Assembly: GCA_037129695.1 (NCBI GenBank)
Contig: JBAXUL010000003.1
Coordinates: 1-64,000 of the forward strand
Origin: CAINVV01 sp037129695
Lineage (GTDB): Bacteria > Bacteroidota > Bacteroidia > Bacteroidales > Prolixibacteraceae
Direction: 5' to 3'
DNA: 64,000 nt
Part shown: positions 9,983 to 19,276 of the stretch, one piece after another
Position numbering within the stretch: the first letter of the stretch is position 1
How the letters are laid out: the number at the start of each line of letters is the position of its first letter
Translations under genes and position numbers: made by a program
Notes under the pieces: generated by a model
What the model saw: only the letters and a program-made list of their open reading frames with translations
Databases searched by the model: none
Told to the model about the DNA's origin: nothing

Positions 9983-11362
9983 ATGAAGACAATCTGCCTA
10001 AATTTTCAGATTCACCAACCCTTCCGCTACCGAAAATACCGCTTTTTCGATATCGGAAACGACTCCTATTATTACGATGACTACGCGAACGAAACGATCA
10101 TGCGCAAGATCGCAGATAATTGCTATCTCCCTGCCAATCAAATACTTCTTAATCAAATTAAGAAATTAAAGGGAAAATTTAAAGTCTCATTTTCTATCTC
10201 AGGGGTAGCAATGGATCAGTTCAAGCTTTATGCCCCCGAGGTAATCGATTCATTCAGGGAACTGGCAGCCACTGGGGCAGTAGAATTCCTCTCCGGGACC
10301 TATGCCAACTCGATGGTCTCATTGGTAGATGAAGAACTTTTCACCCGACAAGTCAAAGCACATGACGATCTGATTGAGGAGCTTTTTCAGCAAAAACCAA
10401 AAGTATTCCGCAACTCGGAGCTGATTTATTCAGACGAACTTGGAGACCTTATTTACCGGATGGGTTTTGAAACCGTTCTCACCGAAGGGGCGAAACATAT
10501 TCTCGGCTGGAAAAGCCCAAACTATCTCTATTGCAATGCCCTGAATCCAAGACAGAAAGTATTGATGCGGAACTACCGGCTCAGCGACGACCTTTCCTTC
10601 CGTTTCTCCAATCCTTCCTGGAGCGAATATCCGCTTACCGCGGCCAAAATGACCAGATGGATACTTGACTTGCCCAAACAGGAGGAAATCGTCAATATTT
10701 TTCTGAACTATGAAACCTTCGGGGAGATTCAGAAGAAAAATACCGGCATTTTTGATTTTCTGGAAAGTCTGCCCGAAATGATCCTGAAAACCAAAGAACT
10801 CACATTCTCCACACCAAGCGAAGCAGTGAAGGCTTTGCAGCCTGTGTCAGCCGTACACGTGATGCATCCGATATCCTGGGCTGACGAAGAACGGGATCTT
10901 TCTGCCTGGCTGGGAAACGAACTTCAGAAAGATGCGTTCCAGCATCTGTACGCTTTGAGAGAAAGAGTCAAAAAATGCACCGATCCTCAGATTCTGAAGG
11001 ATTGGGTCTACCTCCAATCCAACGACCATCTCTATTACATGTGTACCAAGTTCTTCTCGGATGGCGAAGTTCACAAGTTCTTCAACCCCTATGGAAATCC
11101 ATACGAGGCTTTTATCAACTACATGAATGTGTTAAGCGATTTTACACTTCGACTGAATAATCTTGTTCCTGTCAATGAGAGCGAACTTGAAATGTCCAAA
11201 TTAAAAAAGGTAGTGGAAAGTCAAACCATCAAACTGGAGGAAGCAGAACTGGAACTGAAAAAACTTAGAAAAACTCCTGTAGTCGCTGCAAAGCCTAAAG
11301 CCAAGCCTGTAAAAAAGGCTGAAGAAAAGCCAAAAACAGCAAAGAAAACGGCCTCTAAATAA
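9983..11362 (+). CDS. GH57 amylase-like protein with altered acid/base position and Lys-rich tail
   Basis: The 459-residue protein carries GH57 motifs: CLNFQIHQPFRYRKY (motif 1), FLSGTYANS (motif 2), FRNSELIYSDELG (motif 3, candidate nucleophile E146) and LNYETFGEIQ (motif 4, 241-250). In active GH57 amylases motif 4 reads like xDYETFGEH; here the Asp is replaced by N242 and the final His by Ile. Catalytic activity is therefore doubtful, as in the amylase-like homologues reported for this family. The last 75 residues form a predicted coiled coil and then a Lys/Ala/Pro-rich tail resembling histone-H1-type tails. It ends the debranching/GT4/GH57 operon. Confidence 0.85.
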   Translation: MKTICLNFQIHQPFRYRKYRFFDIGNDSYYYDDYANETIMRKIADNCYLPANQILLNQIKKLKGKFKVSFSISGVAMDQFKLYAPEVIDSFRELAATGAVEFLSGTYANSMVSLVDEELFTRQVKAHDDLIEELFQQKPKVFRNSELIYSDELGDLIYRMGFETVLTEGAKHILGWKSPNYLYCNALNPRQKVLMRNYRLSDDLSFRFSNPSWSEYPLTAAKMTRWILDLPKQEEIVNIFLNYETFGEIQKKNTGIFDFLESLPEMILKTKELTFSTPSEAVKALQPVSAVHVMHPISWADEERDLSAWLGNELQKDAFQHLYALRERVKKCTDPQILKDWVYLQSNDHLYYMCTKFFSDGEVHKFFNPYGNPYEAFINYMNVLSDFTLRLNNLVPVNESELEMSKLKKVVESQTIKLEEAELELKKLRKTPVVAAKPKAKPVKKAEEKPKTAKKTASK

Positions 11363-11511
11363 CAATTACAATGTGAAGTAAATGTTATAAATAAGGTAAC
11401 ATTCTAAAATAGAGCCCGTATTCATATTAAAATGATCGACAAAATTGGTATCATTGCGACCCGATTTATAGATGCATTGAAGTTCCCTTGTGTGTTAATT
11501 TAACTGATAGA

Positions 11512-14106
11512 ATGGAAGAGACTTATTTTAAAAATCTGAGACAGCCTGAAAATAGTAACCCTACCTGGAAAAAAATTATTGTTGAATCAGCCTTACCGGC
11601 TGAATTGACTCCGTTGCGGACTATCTCCCGCAATCTTTGGTGGGTATGGAATGTCGATGCCAGGACACTCTTCAACGAAATCGATCCGCTGATCTGGGAA
11701 AATTGTGAGCACAATCCCATCGTCTTACTGGAACAGACCAGTCACGACCGTTTTCAGGAATTAAAGGCTGATGAGTCATTTATTCACAGAATGAAATCCG
11801 TTGACAATCAGTTCAAAAAATATCTCAACGAAAGAAAAAAATTACGCGGTCCCAAAATTGCCTATTTCAGTATGGAATTTGGGCTGCACTCAAGTCTGAA
11901 AATATATTCAGGCGGTCTGGGTGTTCTGGCAGGTGACTACCTCAAGGAGGCCAGCGATTCCAAAGTCGACATGACCGCCATCGGGTTGTTGTACCGTTTT
12001 GGCTATTTCAAGCAAGTCATTTCTACCAATGGCGAGCAACTGGCCAATTATGAACCTGAACATTTTTCCAAATTACCAATTCAGCCTGCTCTTGATGAAA
12101 AAGGCGAATGGATTATTGTGGAAATTCAGATGCCCAATCGTCTGGTTTATGCAAGAGTATGGTATGTCAACGTTGGAAATATCAAATTGTACCTGCTCGA
12201 TACTGATTATGAGGGCAACGAAGAACGGGACAGATCAATCACCCACCATTTGTACGGCGGCGACAACGAAAACCGGCTGAAACAGGAAATGGTCCTGGGC
12301 CTGGGAGGCATCCGCGCATTGGAAAGATTAGGCATCCAATCAGATATGTACCATTGCAATGAAGGACATGCTGCCTTCATCGGACTTGAACGCATTCACA
12401 GGATCAAAAGCAGTGCTAATCTCGATTATTCAGAAGCCAAAGAGATTGTGCGGGCTTCTACCCTCTTTACCACACATACACCAGTTCCTGCAGGCCACGA
12501 TTCATTCCCCGACGAACTTTTCAAATCCTACATGGACCCTATCGCTGTCCAGCTTGAAATTACCATGGATGAACTGATGCTCCTGGGAAAAGCCGGCAGC
12601 AACGAAAGCAGGTTTAACATGAGTTTCCTTGCAGCCAATCTTTCACAGGAAATCAACGGCGTAAGCAAGCTTCACGGTGATGTCAGCAAACAATTGCTGA
12701 TCGAACTCTATCGCGGATTCTTACCTGAAGAACTTGATAACATCGGATATGTGACCAATGGTGTGCATTATCCTACTTGGGCAGCACCCGAATGGAAACC
12801 GGTTCATGATCAAATTCTCTCTGCCGAGGAAATGGCAGATGATATTCATGAATATGAGGAAGGCAGCGAACTGCGCGCATGGAGGAACATTTACAAGGTT
12901 CAGGATAAATTGATCTGGGATACCAAATCCAGGCTTCGTGAACAATTGATTGAATTCATCAAAAGACGTTTCACCGACATCCATATTCAGAGAAACGAAA
13001 ATCCAAAATACATTTCTGAAGCCATTTCCAAGTTAAATCCGAAAGCGCTGACCATCGGATTTGCCAGGCGTTTCGCTACCTACAAAAGAGCACACCTGCT
13101 TTTCAGAGATTTAGACAGATTGGCAAAGATCATCAATAATCCCGACCGTCCTGTGCAGTTCCTTTTTGCAGGAAAAGCACACCCTGCTGACAAAGCCGGT
13201 CAGGATCTGATCAAATACATCATTGACATCTCCAAAAGACCTGAATTTGTAGGTCGTATTCTCTTCCTTCCCAACTACGACATGAACATCGCCAAGATGC
13301 TGGTTCGTGGCTGTGATGTCTGGATGAACACGCCTACTCGTCCGCTGGAAGCCTCTGGAACCTCAGGTGAAAAAGGGGTAATGAACGGAACCCTGCACTT
13401 CTCAGTACTTGACGGCTGGTGGGTGGAAGGTTACAAACAAGATGCAGGCTGGGCATTGCCACTCGAAAATTCATTTGACATTCCTGAACTACAGGATGAA
13501 CTGGATTCGGAGGCAATCTATGGGATACTCGAAAATGAGATCGTACCTGCCTACTATTACCGCAACGACAAAAACATCCCTGTTCTCTGGGTCGACTTCA
13601 TCAAAAATACTTTCGCCGAAGTCGTGCCTCAGTTTACGACCAAACGGATGATGAAAGACTATTTTACTCGTTATTACATTCCTCAGTCTGAGCGTACAGC
13701 ACTCCTGAAAGCAGATAATTTCCAGAAAGCCCGCGAACTGGCTGCATGGAAAAACAGGATCCTCAACGTATGGAATGAAATAGAGGTGAAAAATATTCAG
13801 ATCTCAGATGGGATTACAAATACCTACGAAATGGGTAAACCTTACCCGTCCAAAATTACCCTCGACCTGAAAGGCCTCACACCCGACGAAATTGGTGTTG
13901 AACTGATTGTGGCTACCGGAAACGATGAACCTCGGTTTGTCGCTAAGTATGATTTTGCTGTGGAGAAAAAGGATGACAATCTGGCACATTACATGCTTGA
14001 TCTGACTTTAAAAAAGCCGGGTGCTTACAATTATGGATTAAGAATCTATGCTAAAAACAAAGCGCTGCCCAATCGTCAGGACTTCAGATTGCTGAAGTGG
14101 CTATAG
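11512..14106 (+). CDS. glgP: Alpha-glucan (glycogen) phosphorylase, DUF3417 type
   Basis: The enzyme cleaves alpha-1,4-glucan with phosphate to give glucose 1-phosphate. An N-terminal DUF3417 domain (LRTISRNLWWVWN) is followed by the GT35 domain with KIAYFSMEFGLHSSLKIYSGGLGVLAGD, NEGHAAFIGLERI and TTHTPVPAGHDSF. The PLP-binding motif SGTSGEKGVMNG has its lysine at residue 621, counted from the chosen ATG. An in-frame start at 11488 would add eight residues. A 149-bp gap separates it from the GH57 gene, with a one-mismatch -7 element (TATCATTG) at 11449-11456, so it may have its own promoter. It converges on the LytTR gene with only 11 bp between stops. Confidence 0.92.
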   Translation: MEETYFKNLRQPENSNPTWKKIIVESALPAELTPLRTISRNLWWVWNVDARTLFNEIDPLIWENCEHNPIVLLEQTSHDRFQELKADESFIHRMKSVDNQFKKYLNERKKLRGPKIAYFSMEFGLHSSLKIYSGGLGVLAGDYLKEASDSKVDMTAIGLLYRFGYFKQVISTNGEQLANYEPEHFSKLPIQPALDEKGEWIIVEIQMPNRLVYARVWYVNVGNIKLYLLDTDYEGNEERDRSITHHLYGGDNENRLKQEMVLGLGGIRALERLGIQSDMYHCNEGHAAFIGLERIHRIKSSANLDYSEAKEIVRASTLFTTHTPVPAGHDSFPDELFKSYMDPIAVQLEITMDELMLLGKAGSNESRFNMSFLAANLSQEINGVSKLHGDVSKQLLIELYRGFLPEELDNIGYVTNGVHYPTWAAPEWKPVHDQILSAEEMADDIHEYEEGSELRAWRNIYKVQDKLIWDTKSRLREQLIEFIKRRFTDIHIQRNENPKYISEAISKLNPKALTIGFARRFATYKRAHLLFRDLDRLAKIINNPDRPVQFLFAGKAHPADKAGQDLIKYIIDISKRPEFVGRILFLPNYDMNIAKMLVRGCDVWMNTPTRPLEASGTSGEKGVMNGTLHFSVLDGWWVEGYKQDAGWALPLENSFDIPELQDELDSEAIYGILENEIVPAYYYRNDKNIPVLWVDFIKNTFAEVVPQFTTKRMMKDYFTRYYIPQSERTALLKADNFQKARELAAWKNRILNVWNEIEVKNIQISDGITNTYEMGKPYPSKITLDLKGLTPDEIGVELIVATGNDEPRFVAKYDFAVEKKDDNLAHYMLDLTLKKPGAYNYGLRIYAKNKALPNRQDFRLLKWL

Positions 14107-14117
14107 TCTGATCTTCT

Positions 14118-14873
14118 TTACAATCTGTTAAACAGAAGTTTGCTGAGAAGATCATCCTTGTATTTGGAAGATACCTTTAACTGCTCGCCTGTTCGTAATT
14201 CCACAAGTCCTCCCTGTGCCTTGATGTAACGTACCACGTTCACCAGGTTCACCAGGTGACTTCTGTGTATTCTGATGAATCCAAGCGGAACAAGCAGGTT
14301 TTCGAATTCAAGCAGGGTTCTGCTTACAACCCTCTCCTGATCTTCCTTGAAGATGATTTTGGTATAGTTGCGCATTCCCTCACACCTGACAATCTTATCC
14401 ACCGGAACAATGGAAAATCCGCTCATTTCAGGAAGGGCTATGGTTTTGCACCCCACATCGCCTTGAGATAGAAAATTGGCTTTCAATGCATTGACCGCCA
14501 CTTTGGACTCAGGTCTTTTAACTTTGGGGATTTTGGCAACGGCACGTATGAGTTCTTCAATGTTGACTGGTTTGACGAGGTAGTCAAATGCAGAATATTT
14601 GAATGCTTTGAGTGCATACTCGCTGTAAGCTGTGATAAAAATAATCCGAAAATTGATTTTCTTGATCTTGTCCAACAGGTCAAAACCCGTACCGTCCGGC
14701 ATATTGATATCCAAAAATACCAAATCCGGACTTGTGCGTTCAATTAATTCCACGCCTTCCTCAACAGATTTAGCTTCTCCTATCAATTCAATATTGTGGA
14801 TTGAATTTCGGAGAATCTCTTTCAAAACTACTCTTGAGTAATAATCGTCGTCTATAATTACTGCCTTTAGCAT
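14118..14873 (-). CDS. LytTR-family response regulator
   Basis: The 251-residue protein has a receiver domain (residues 1-120) with the acidic pocket IDDD, phospho-acceptor D55 in VFLDINMPD, the conserved T in ITAYS and K in YLVKPV. A LytTR DNA-binding domain follows (about 145-250; RCEGMRNYTKII and FIRIHRSHLVNL). It would bind DNA as a phosphorylation-controlled transcription factor. No histidine kinase gene is adjacent, so its sensor is elsewhere. Its position facing glgP invites the idea that it controls storage metabolism, but nothing in the sequence shows that. Confidence 0.92.
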   Translation of the reverse strand: MLKAVIIDDDYYSRVVLKEILRNSIHNIELIGEAKSVEEGVELIERTSPDLVFLDINMPDGTGFDLLDKIKKINFRIIFITAYSEYALKAFKYSAFDYLVKPVNIEELIRAVAKIPKVKRPESKVAVNALKANFLSQGDVGCKTIALPEMSGFSIVPVDKIVRCEGMRNYTKIIFKEDQERVVSRTLLEFENLLVPLGFIRIHRSHLVNLVNVVRYIKAQGGLVELRTGEQLKVSSKYKDDLLSKLLFNRL

Positions 14874-15005
14874 AAGGAAACTGGCTTATAATAAAATTTT
14901 TCTGTTGTCGGTATTTGATAATTAAACTTGGCTTTCCCGCTTATTTCATATGTCGGTTTGTATATAAACAAAGAAATACCGAAAATGATCTGAAGAATTG
15001 AAACT

Positions 15006-15037
15006 TTTTTGAAAAAAACGCAAATTCCTTATATTTT
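15006..15037 (+). promoter_or_regulatory. Candidate promoter of tsaB
   Basis: A TTTG-type -33 element (ends 15011) is separated by 18 bases from TATATTTT (15030-15037), one mismatch from the Bacteroidota -7 consensus TAnnTTTG. The tsaB ATG follows 22 bases downstream. Confidence 0.4.
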
Positions 15038-15059
15038 CAGATATTTGTAAAAAAAATGG

Positions 15060-15794
15060 ATGGCATCAATTCTATGTTTGGAGACTTCTACTGAAGTATG
15101 TTCAGTAGCGCTTTGTGTAGGTGGAAATGTGGTCTCTGACCGCGAAGACAAGAGTGGAAAAAATCATGCTCAATTGCTTGCCCGTTTCGTTGAGGAGGTG
15201 ATGATTGAACAAAAAATGCCATTCAGTGGTCTCGATGCGATTGCCGTTTCAGGCGGTCCGGGTTCTTATACAGGATTAAGAATCGGTGTTTCAACTGCAA
15301 AAGGACTTTGTTATGCAGCGGGTTTACCCCTGATTGCCATCTCATCGCTTGAAGCAATGACCCATCATGTAATCAACAATCCGAACCTCCTCAGCATCGA
15401 AAATAAAGAGTCATTGCTCTATTGCCCGATGATAGATGCCCGCAGAATGGAGGTTTACGCTTCAGTTTACAACCACGATCTGACGAAAATCAGGGAAATA
15501 CAAGCTGATGTGATAGACCATTTATCCTTTGAATCCTTTCTTCAAAATCAAAAAATGGTCTTTTTCGGAAACGGTGCCGACAAATGTAAATTGACCATCC
15601 AGCATCCCAATGCGCTGTTCCTTGATCACTTCACCACTTCCTCGCGTCACATGGCCCAACTCGCTGAAATGGCCTTTCAAACAGCCAATTTTGTGGATGT
15701 TGCCTATTATGAACCCTATTACCTGAAAGATTTTGTGGCAACAATCCCGACGAAGAATATTTTCCATTCGAATAAAGATACCAATCTTCAATAG
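15060..15794 (+). CDS. tsaB: tRNA threonylcarbamoyladenosine biosynthesis protein TsaB
   Basis: TsaB is the inactive ASKHA-fold partner of TsaD in the complex that makes t6A37 in ANN-decoding tRNAs. The 244-residue protein has the N-terminal ILCLETSTEVCSVAL strand-loop, DAIAVSGGPGSYTGLRIGVSTAKGL (the family's most conserved block) and PMIDARRMEVYAS. TsaD, TsaE and TsaC are not in the window. The gene is followed after 2 bp by glycosyltransferases, so it is probably cotranscribed with an unrelated polysaccharide block. Confidence 0.9.
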   Translation: MASILCLETSTEVCSVALCVGGNVVSDREDKSGKNHAQLLARFVEEVMIEQKMPFSGLDAIAVSGGPGSYTGLRIGVSTAKGLCYAAGLPLIAISSLEAMTHHVINNPNLLSIENKESLLYCPMIDARRMEVYASVYNHDLTKIREIQADVIDHLSFESFLQNQKMVFFGNGADKCKLTIQHPNALFLDHFTTSSRHMAQLAEMAFQTANFVDVAYYEPYYLKDFVATIPTKNIFHSNKDTNLQ

Positions 15795-15796
15795 GA

Positions 15797-17077
15797 ATGA
15801 GTAAAATACTGATCATCACCTACTATTGGCCTCCAAGTGGAGGAGCCGGCGTTCAAAGATGGCTCAAATTCTCAAAATTTCTTCCTGAATCGGGTTACGA
15901 GCCTGTAATCCTGACCGTGGATGAAAAACAGGCTTCCTATGCCCAGCTTGATTTTTCACTCTTGCAGGAAGTAAGTCCCGAACTAAAGGTGTACAAAACA
16001 AAAACCTTTGAACCCTACAACCTCTACCGGAAACTATCTGCCAAAAAAGAGATCCCATACGGTGGATTTTCGAACCAGAAAAAAATTACCCTGTTTGATC
16101 AATTATCGAGATTGATTCGTGGAAATTTATTCCTGCCTGATCCCCGAAAAGGATGGAACAGGTATGCCCTTCAAAAAGCGCTCGAATTAATCCGCTCCGA
16201 AAAAATTGAGACGGTTATTACCACAGGACCTCCGCACTCTACCCACCTGATTGGAAGAAAAATAAAAGAGATCACCGGAATCAGATGGATCGCGGATTTC
16301 AGAGACCCCTGGACGGATATTTTTTATTACAAGGATTTGCGACATTCCTATGCTGCTTCGCGTTATGATGCTTACCTGGAGAACAAAGTGCTCACAGGAG
16401 CAGATAAAATCATCACCGTCAGTCTGGAAATCGGCCAACTTCTCCAAAAAAAGATCCCGGGAACAACCGATAAAATTGTCGTCATTCCCAATGGATACGA
16501 TGAAGATGACTTCGTGAATACGGAACCTTTGATCAATGAATCATTTACCATTACCTACACAGGTACAATTTCAATGAGTTACCGGATTGACCAGTTCATT
16601 GAAGCCGTTGACCAATTGCCGGATCCGGTCAAGAAAAAAATAAAAATTCGCTTTGTCGGGAATGTACCGGAAGAGATTCTCAATCTTTTCTCTCTGAAAA
16701 ACCTGAGCCCTATGGTCGAAGTTTTAGGCTATATCCCCCACGATCAGGCAATCCGTCAGATGAAGGGTGCCTCCATTTTGCTCATGGCCATCCCCGACTC
16801 TCCCGACAACAAAGGAATAGTAACCGGTAAGTTTTTCGAATACCTGGCTGCGCGACGACCCATTCTGGCGATCGGACCCTTGGGAGGAGACGTGGATATC
16901 ATGGTTCAAAAATGCAGGGCAGGAAAACTATTCTACTACAATGAGACAGAAAAGATCCGACAATATATTCTCGAAATTTTCGAATTGCAACAGAATAATG
17001 TAATCTGGGATGAAACCACCGGAACGGAAAAATTTACCCGGAGGAATCTCACAAGGGAGTTAACCAATAATCTCTGA
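15797..17077 (+). CDS. Glycosyltransferase, GT4-like
   Basis: The 426-residue protein opens with KILIITYYWPPSGGAGVQRWLKFSKFL, the glycine-rich acceptor-side loop of GT-B enzymes, includes WIADFRDPWTDI, and has the C-terminal Rossmann half with TYTGTISMSYRIDQFIEAV and FFEYLAARRPILAIGPLGGD. It would transfer an activated sugar to an envelope or exopolysaccharide acceptor at the cytoplasmic face of the membrane. The sugar is not deducible. It sits 2 bp after tsaB and 4 bp before another glycosyltransferase. Confidence 0.85.
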   Translation: MSKILIITYYWPPSGGAGVQRWLKFSKFLPESGYEPVILTVDEKQASYAQLDFSLLQEVSPELKVYKTKTFEPYNLYRKLSAKKEIPYGGFSNQKKITLFDQLSRLIRGNLFLPDPRKGWNRYALQKALELIRSEKIETVITTGPPHSTHLIGRKIKEITGIRWIADFRDPWTDIFYYKDLRHSYAASRYDAYLENKVLTGADKIITVSLEIGQLLQKKIPGTTDKIVVIPNGYDEDDFVNTEPLINESFTITYTGTISMSYRIDQFIEAVDQLPDPVKKKIKIRFVGNVPEEILNLFSLKNLSPMVEVLGYIPHDQAIRQMKGASILLMAIPDSPDNKGIVTGKFFEYLAARRPILAIGPLGGDVDIMVQKCRAGKLFYYNETEKIRQYILEIFELQQNNVIWDETTGTEKFTRRNLTRELTNNL

Positions 17078-17081
17078 TTCA

Positions 17082-18113
17082 ATGAAAAAGAGCAAAAAAA
17101 TCATCAAAAGAAAAACCATTCTGTTCGTTTATACGGGTCTTTCCACCTTCGTTAAAAATGATTTCGATATTTTATCCTCCACCCATTCTGTGGAAAAATA
17201 CCATTTTGCTCCCGTAAAAGGATTGGTTAGAAATGCATTGGAAATTTTCAAGCAGTTCTTTTTCCTTCTGTTTCATGGGTGGAAATATGACCTGTTTTAT
17301 TGCTGGTTCGCTGATTATCATTCCTTCTTACCTGTACTTTTCTCAAAAATATTCGGGAAAAAATCCATTGTCGTTATTGGCGGATACGATGTTTGCCGCA
17401 TCCGGACGATGAACTACGGGGCATTTTGTAATCCTTTCCGGGGTTGGTTTTGCGGTAATTCCATCAGAAATGCCACCCGTGTCCTTCCTGTTTCAGGCTA
17501 TGTAGCCAGAAAAGTCAGGGTGATCGCACCACGAACCAAAATGACAATGGTTTACAACTGTGTGACTTCAGAAAGCAGCAGGGAAGTTCAATCACTTAAA
17601 ACAGATACCATACTCACAGTCGGATTGATTGACAACGAACGCACATTTTACCTCAAGGGAATCGACACTTTTATTGAAACTGCCAGACTATTGCCCGGTT
17701 TCCGGTTCCAGATAGTTGGAATCAACGAGGCTGTACTTTCCCATAAACTTGGCAACCTGCCGATTAACCTCACACTTTTTGGTAAAGTCTCACACGAAGA
17801 ACTGAATTCATTTTACCAAAATGCTAGGATTTACTGCCAACTCTCCCGTTCCGAATCCTTCGGCGTTTCAATCGCAGAGGCAATGACGTTTGGTGCATAT
17901 CCGATCGTTACCCATGAAGGGGGTATGCCCGAAGTAGTCGGAGCCGTTGGCTCTGTCGTTGAAAGGGATCCTCTGGCTATCTCACGACTCATTACCGAAC
18001 GGCTGCTGAAAGATGGCTTTCCTGATGAAACAAGAATCCGGATGCAGGTAAGCGTTCTGTTTTCAAAGAGACAGCGTGCAGAATCAATTTTGCATTGCAT
18101 CGAAACCGAATAG
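17082..18113 (+). CDS. Glycosyltransferase, GT4 family
   Basis: This 343-residue enzyme has the GT-B C-terminal signature RSESFGVSIAEAMTFGAYPIV with the E-x7-E pair, preceded by TLFGKVSHEELNSFYQNARIY. The N-terminal half is basic (KKSKKIIKRK) with an aromatic segment around residues 45-75 (FKQFFFLLFHGWKYDLFYCWF) that could associate with the membrane. Its place next to another glycosyltransferase and a Zn-ribbon methyltransferase supports a role in polysaccharide assembly. Exact specificity is unknown. Confidence 0.85.
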   Translation: MKKSKKIIKRKTILFVYTGLSTFVKNDFDILSSTHSVEKYHFAPVKGLVRNALEIFKQFFFLLFHGWKYDLFYCWFADYHSFLPVLFSKIFGKKSIVVIGGYDVCRIRTMNYGAFCNPFRGWFCGNSIRNATRVLPVSGYVARKVRVIAPRTKMTMVYNCVTSESSREVQSLKTDTILTVGLIDNERTFYLKGIDTFIETARLLPGFRFQIVGINEAVLSHKLGNLPINLTLFGKVSHEELNSFYQNARIYCQLSRSESFGVSIAEAMTFGAYPIVTHEGGMPEVVGAVGSVVERDPLAISRLITERLLKDGFPDETRIRMQVSVLFSKRQRAESILHCIETE

Positions 18114-18222
18114 TTGAAGTCAACCGTGCTTTGATCATCCTACATCATGATCTATTAAATATCAGCTTCGTTGTTCACTTACCGGTTAACCAGACAGAAC
18201 AACATACTCGCTGCTAAAAATA

Positions 18223-18230
18223 TATCTTTG
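18223..18230 (+). promoter_or_regulatory. Bacteroidota -7 element TATCTTTG
   Basis: A perfect TAnnTTTG followed by C lies 26 bases upstream of the methyltransferase ATG at 18257. I see no good -33 TTG at the usual 19-21 base spacing. Confidence 0.5.
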
Positions 18231-18256
18231 CACTTTCGTCCTAAATAACTGCAAAC

Positions 18257-19201
18257 ATGAACAACGGCATCGCCTGCAAAATATGTGGAAACACTGAAAA
18301 CAACCACATCCATCTGGCCAAAGAACGGTTATTGAACCTTCGGGATGAGTTCCAATACCTGGAATGTGCCAATTGCTATTGCCTGCAAATTGTTGAAACT
18401 CCCGATAATCTGTCAAAATATTATCCCGGCGAATATTATTCTTTCAGACAACCAAAATTCGGCCTGACCTTAAATCCAATCGTTTATTTTCTGAAGAAAA
18501 GCCTGCTGAGACATTATCTGGGCAAGTTTGATCCGGTTGGTGCGATGATTTCAATTTTCTTACCCCATCCATTCCCCTGGATGAAACCCGGTCTGATCGG
18601 TTTCAGCGATTCCGTGCTCGATGTCGGTTGCGGTTCCGGAAGGGTCATTCTATCCATGCAACGAAGTGGGTTTCGCAATCTGACAGGTATAGACCCGTTT
18701 CTGGAGCAGGATCTTCAAAATACCACCAACCTGAAAATACTGAAAAAAGATTTGTTCGAAATATCAGGTCAGTACGATTTTGTCATGATGCACCATGCTT
18801 TCGAACACATGGATCACCCGGGAAAGGTTCTTGAGAAAATCAGGAATTTATTAAAGCCCGAAGGTAAACTGCTGATCAGAATTCCAGTTGCCAATTCGCA
18901 TGCATGGCGCAAATACAGAACCCACTGGTTTGCCCTGGATGCCCCCCGGCACCTTTTTCTTCACACCACCAATAGCATCCATCTGCTTGCCGCGAAAGCA
19001 GGACTGCAAATTAACAGGATTGAATACGATTCATCCTTTGTCCAGTTCGCCTCCAGCGAAAAATACCTGCGGGATATCCCGTATTCCGACGATTTTACGA
19101 TGTTTTCCAAAAAAGAGATGAAGGATTTTTCGAAGGAAGCTGCCAGATTGAACAGCATTGGTGATGGCGATTGCGCCTGCTTCTATCTTTCGGTGAAATA
19201 A
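18257..19201 (+). CDS. SAM-dependent methyltransferase with N-terminal zinc ribbon
   Basis: The 314-residue protein starts with a four-cysteine ribbon (C7-x2-C10 and C37-x2-C40) and continues with a class I methyltransferase domain: VLDVGCGSGRVIL (motif I), GIDPF, then MMHHAFEHMDHPGKVLEKI. The combination of zinc ribbon and Methyltransf_23 domain is common in surface polysaccharide clusters, where such enzymes methylate sugars. The acceptor is unknown. It has its own promoter-like element and faces a minus-strand glycosyltransferase. Confidence 0.85.
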   Translation: MNNGIACKICGNTENNHIHLAKERLLNLRDEFQYLECANCYCLQIVETPDNLSKYYPGEYYSFRQPKFGLTLNPIVYFLKKSLLRHYLGKFDPVGAMISIFLPHPFPWMKPGLIGFSDSVLDVGCGSGRVILSMQRSGFRNLTGIDPFLEQDLQNTTNLKILKKDLFEISGQYDFVMMHHAFEHMDHPGKVLEKIRNLLKPEGKLLIRIPVANSHAWRKYRTHWFALDAPRHLFLHTTNSIHLLAAKAGLQINRIEYDSSFVQFASSEKYLRDIPYSDDFTMFSKKEMKDFSKEAARLNSIGDGDCACFYLSVK

Positions 19202-19276
19202 GAAGTAGGGGTTCACTGGCCGGAAACTCTATGGATTGAATCAGCATTTATTCAATGCTCAATGTGGTACCTCTGG

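Noticed and set aside
10854..10865. Second parS-like site around ACACGTGAT inside the GH57 gene
   Set aside because: Only the CACGTG core matches; the flanking bases do not form the TGTTNC/GNAACA palindrome.
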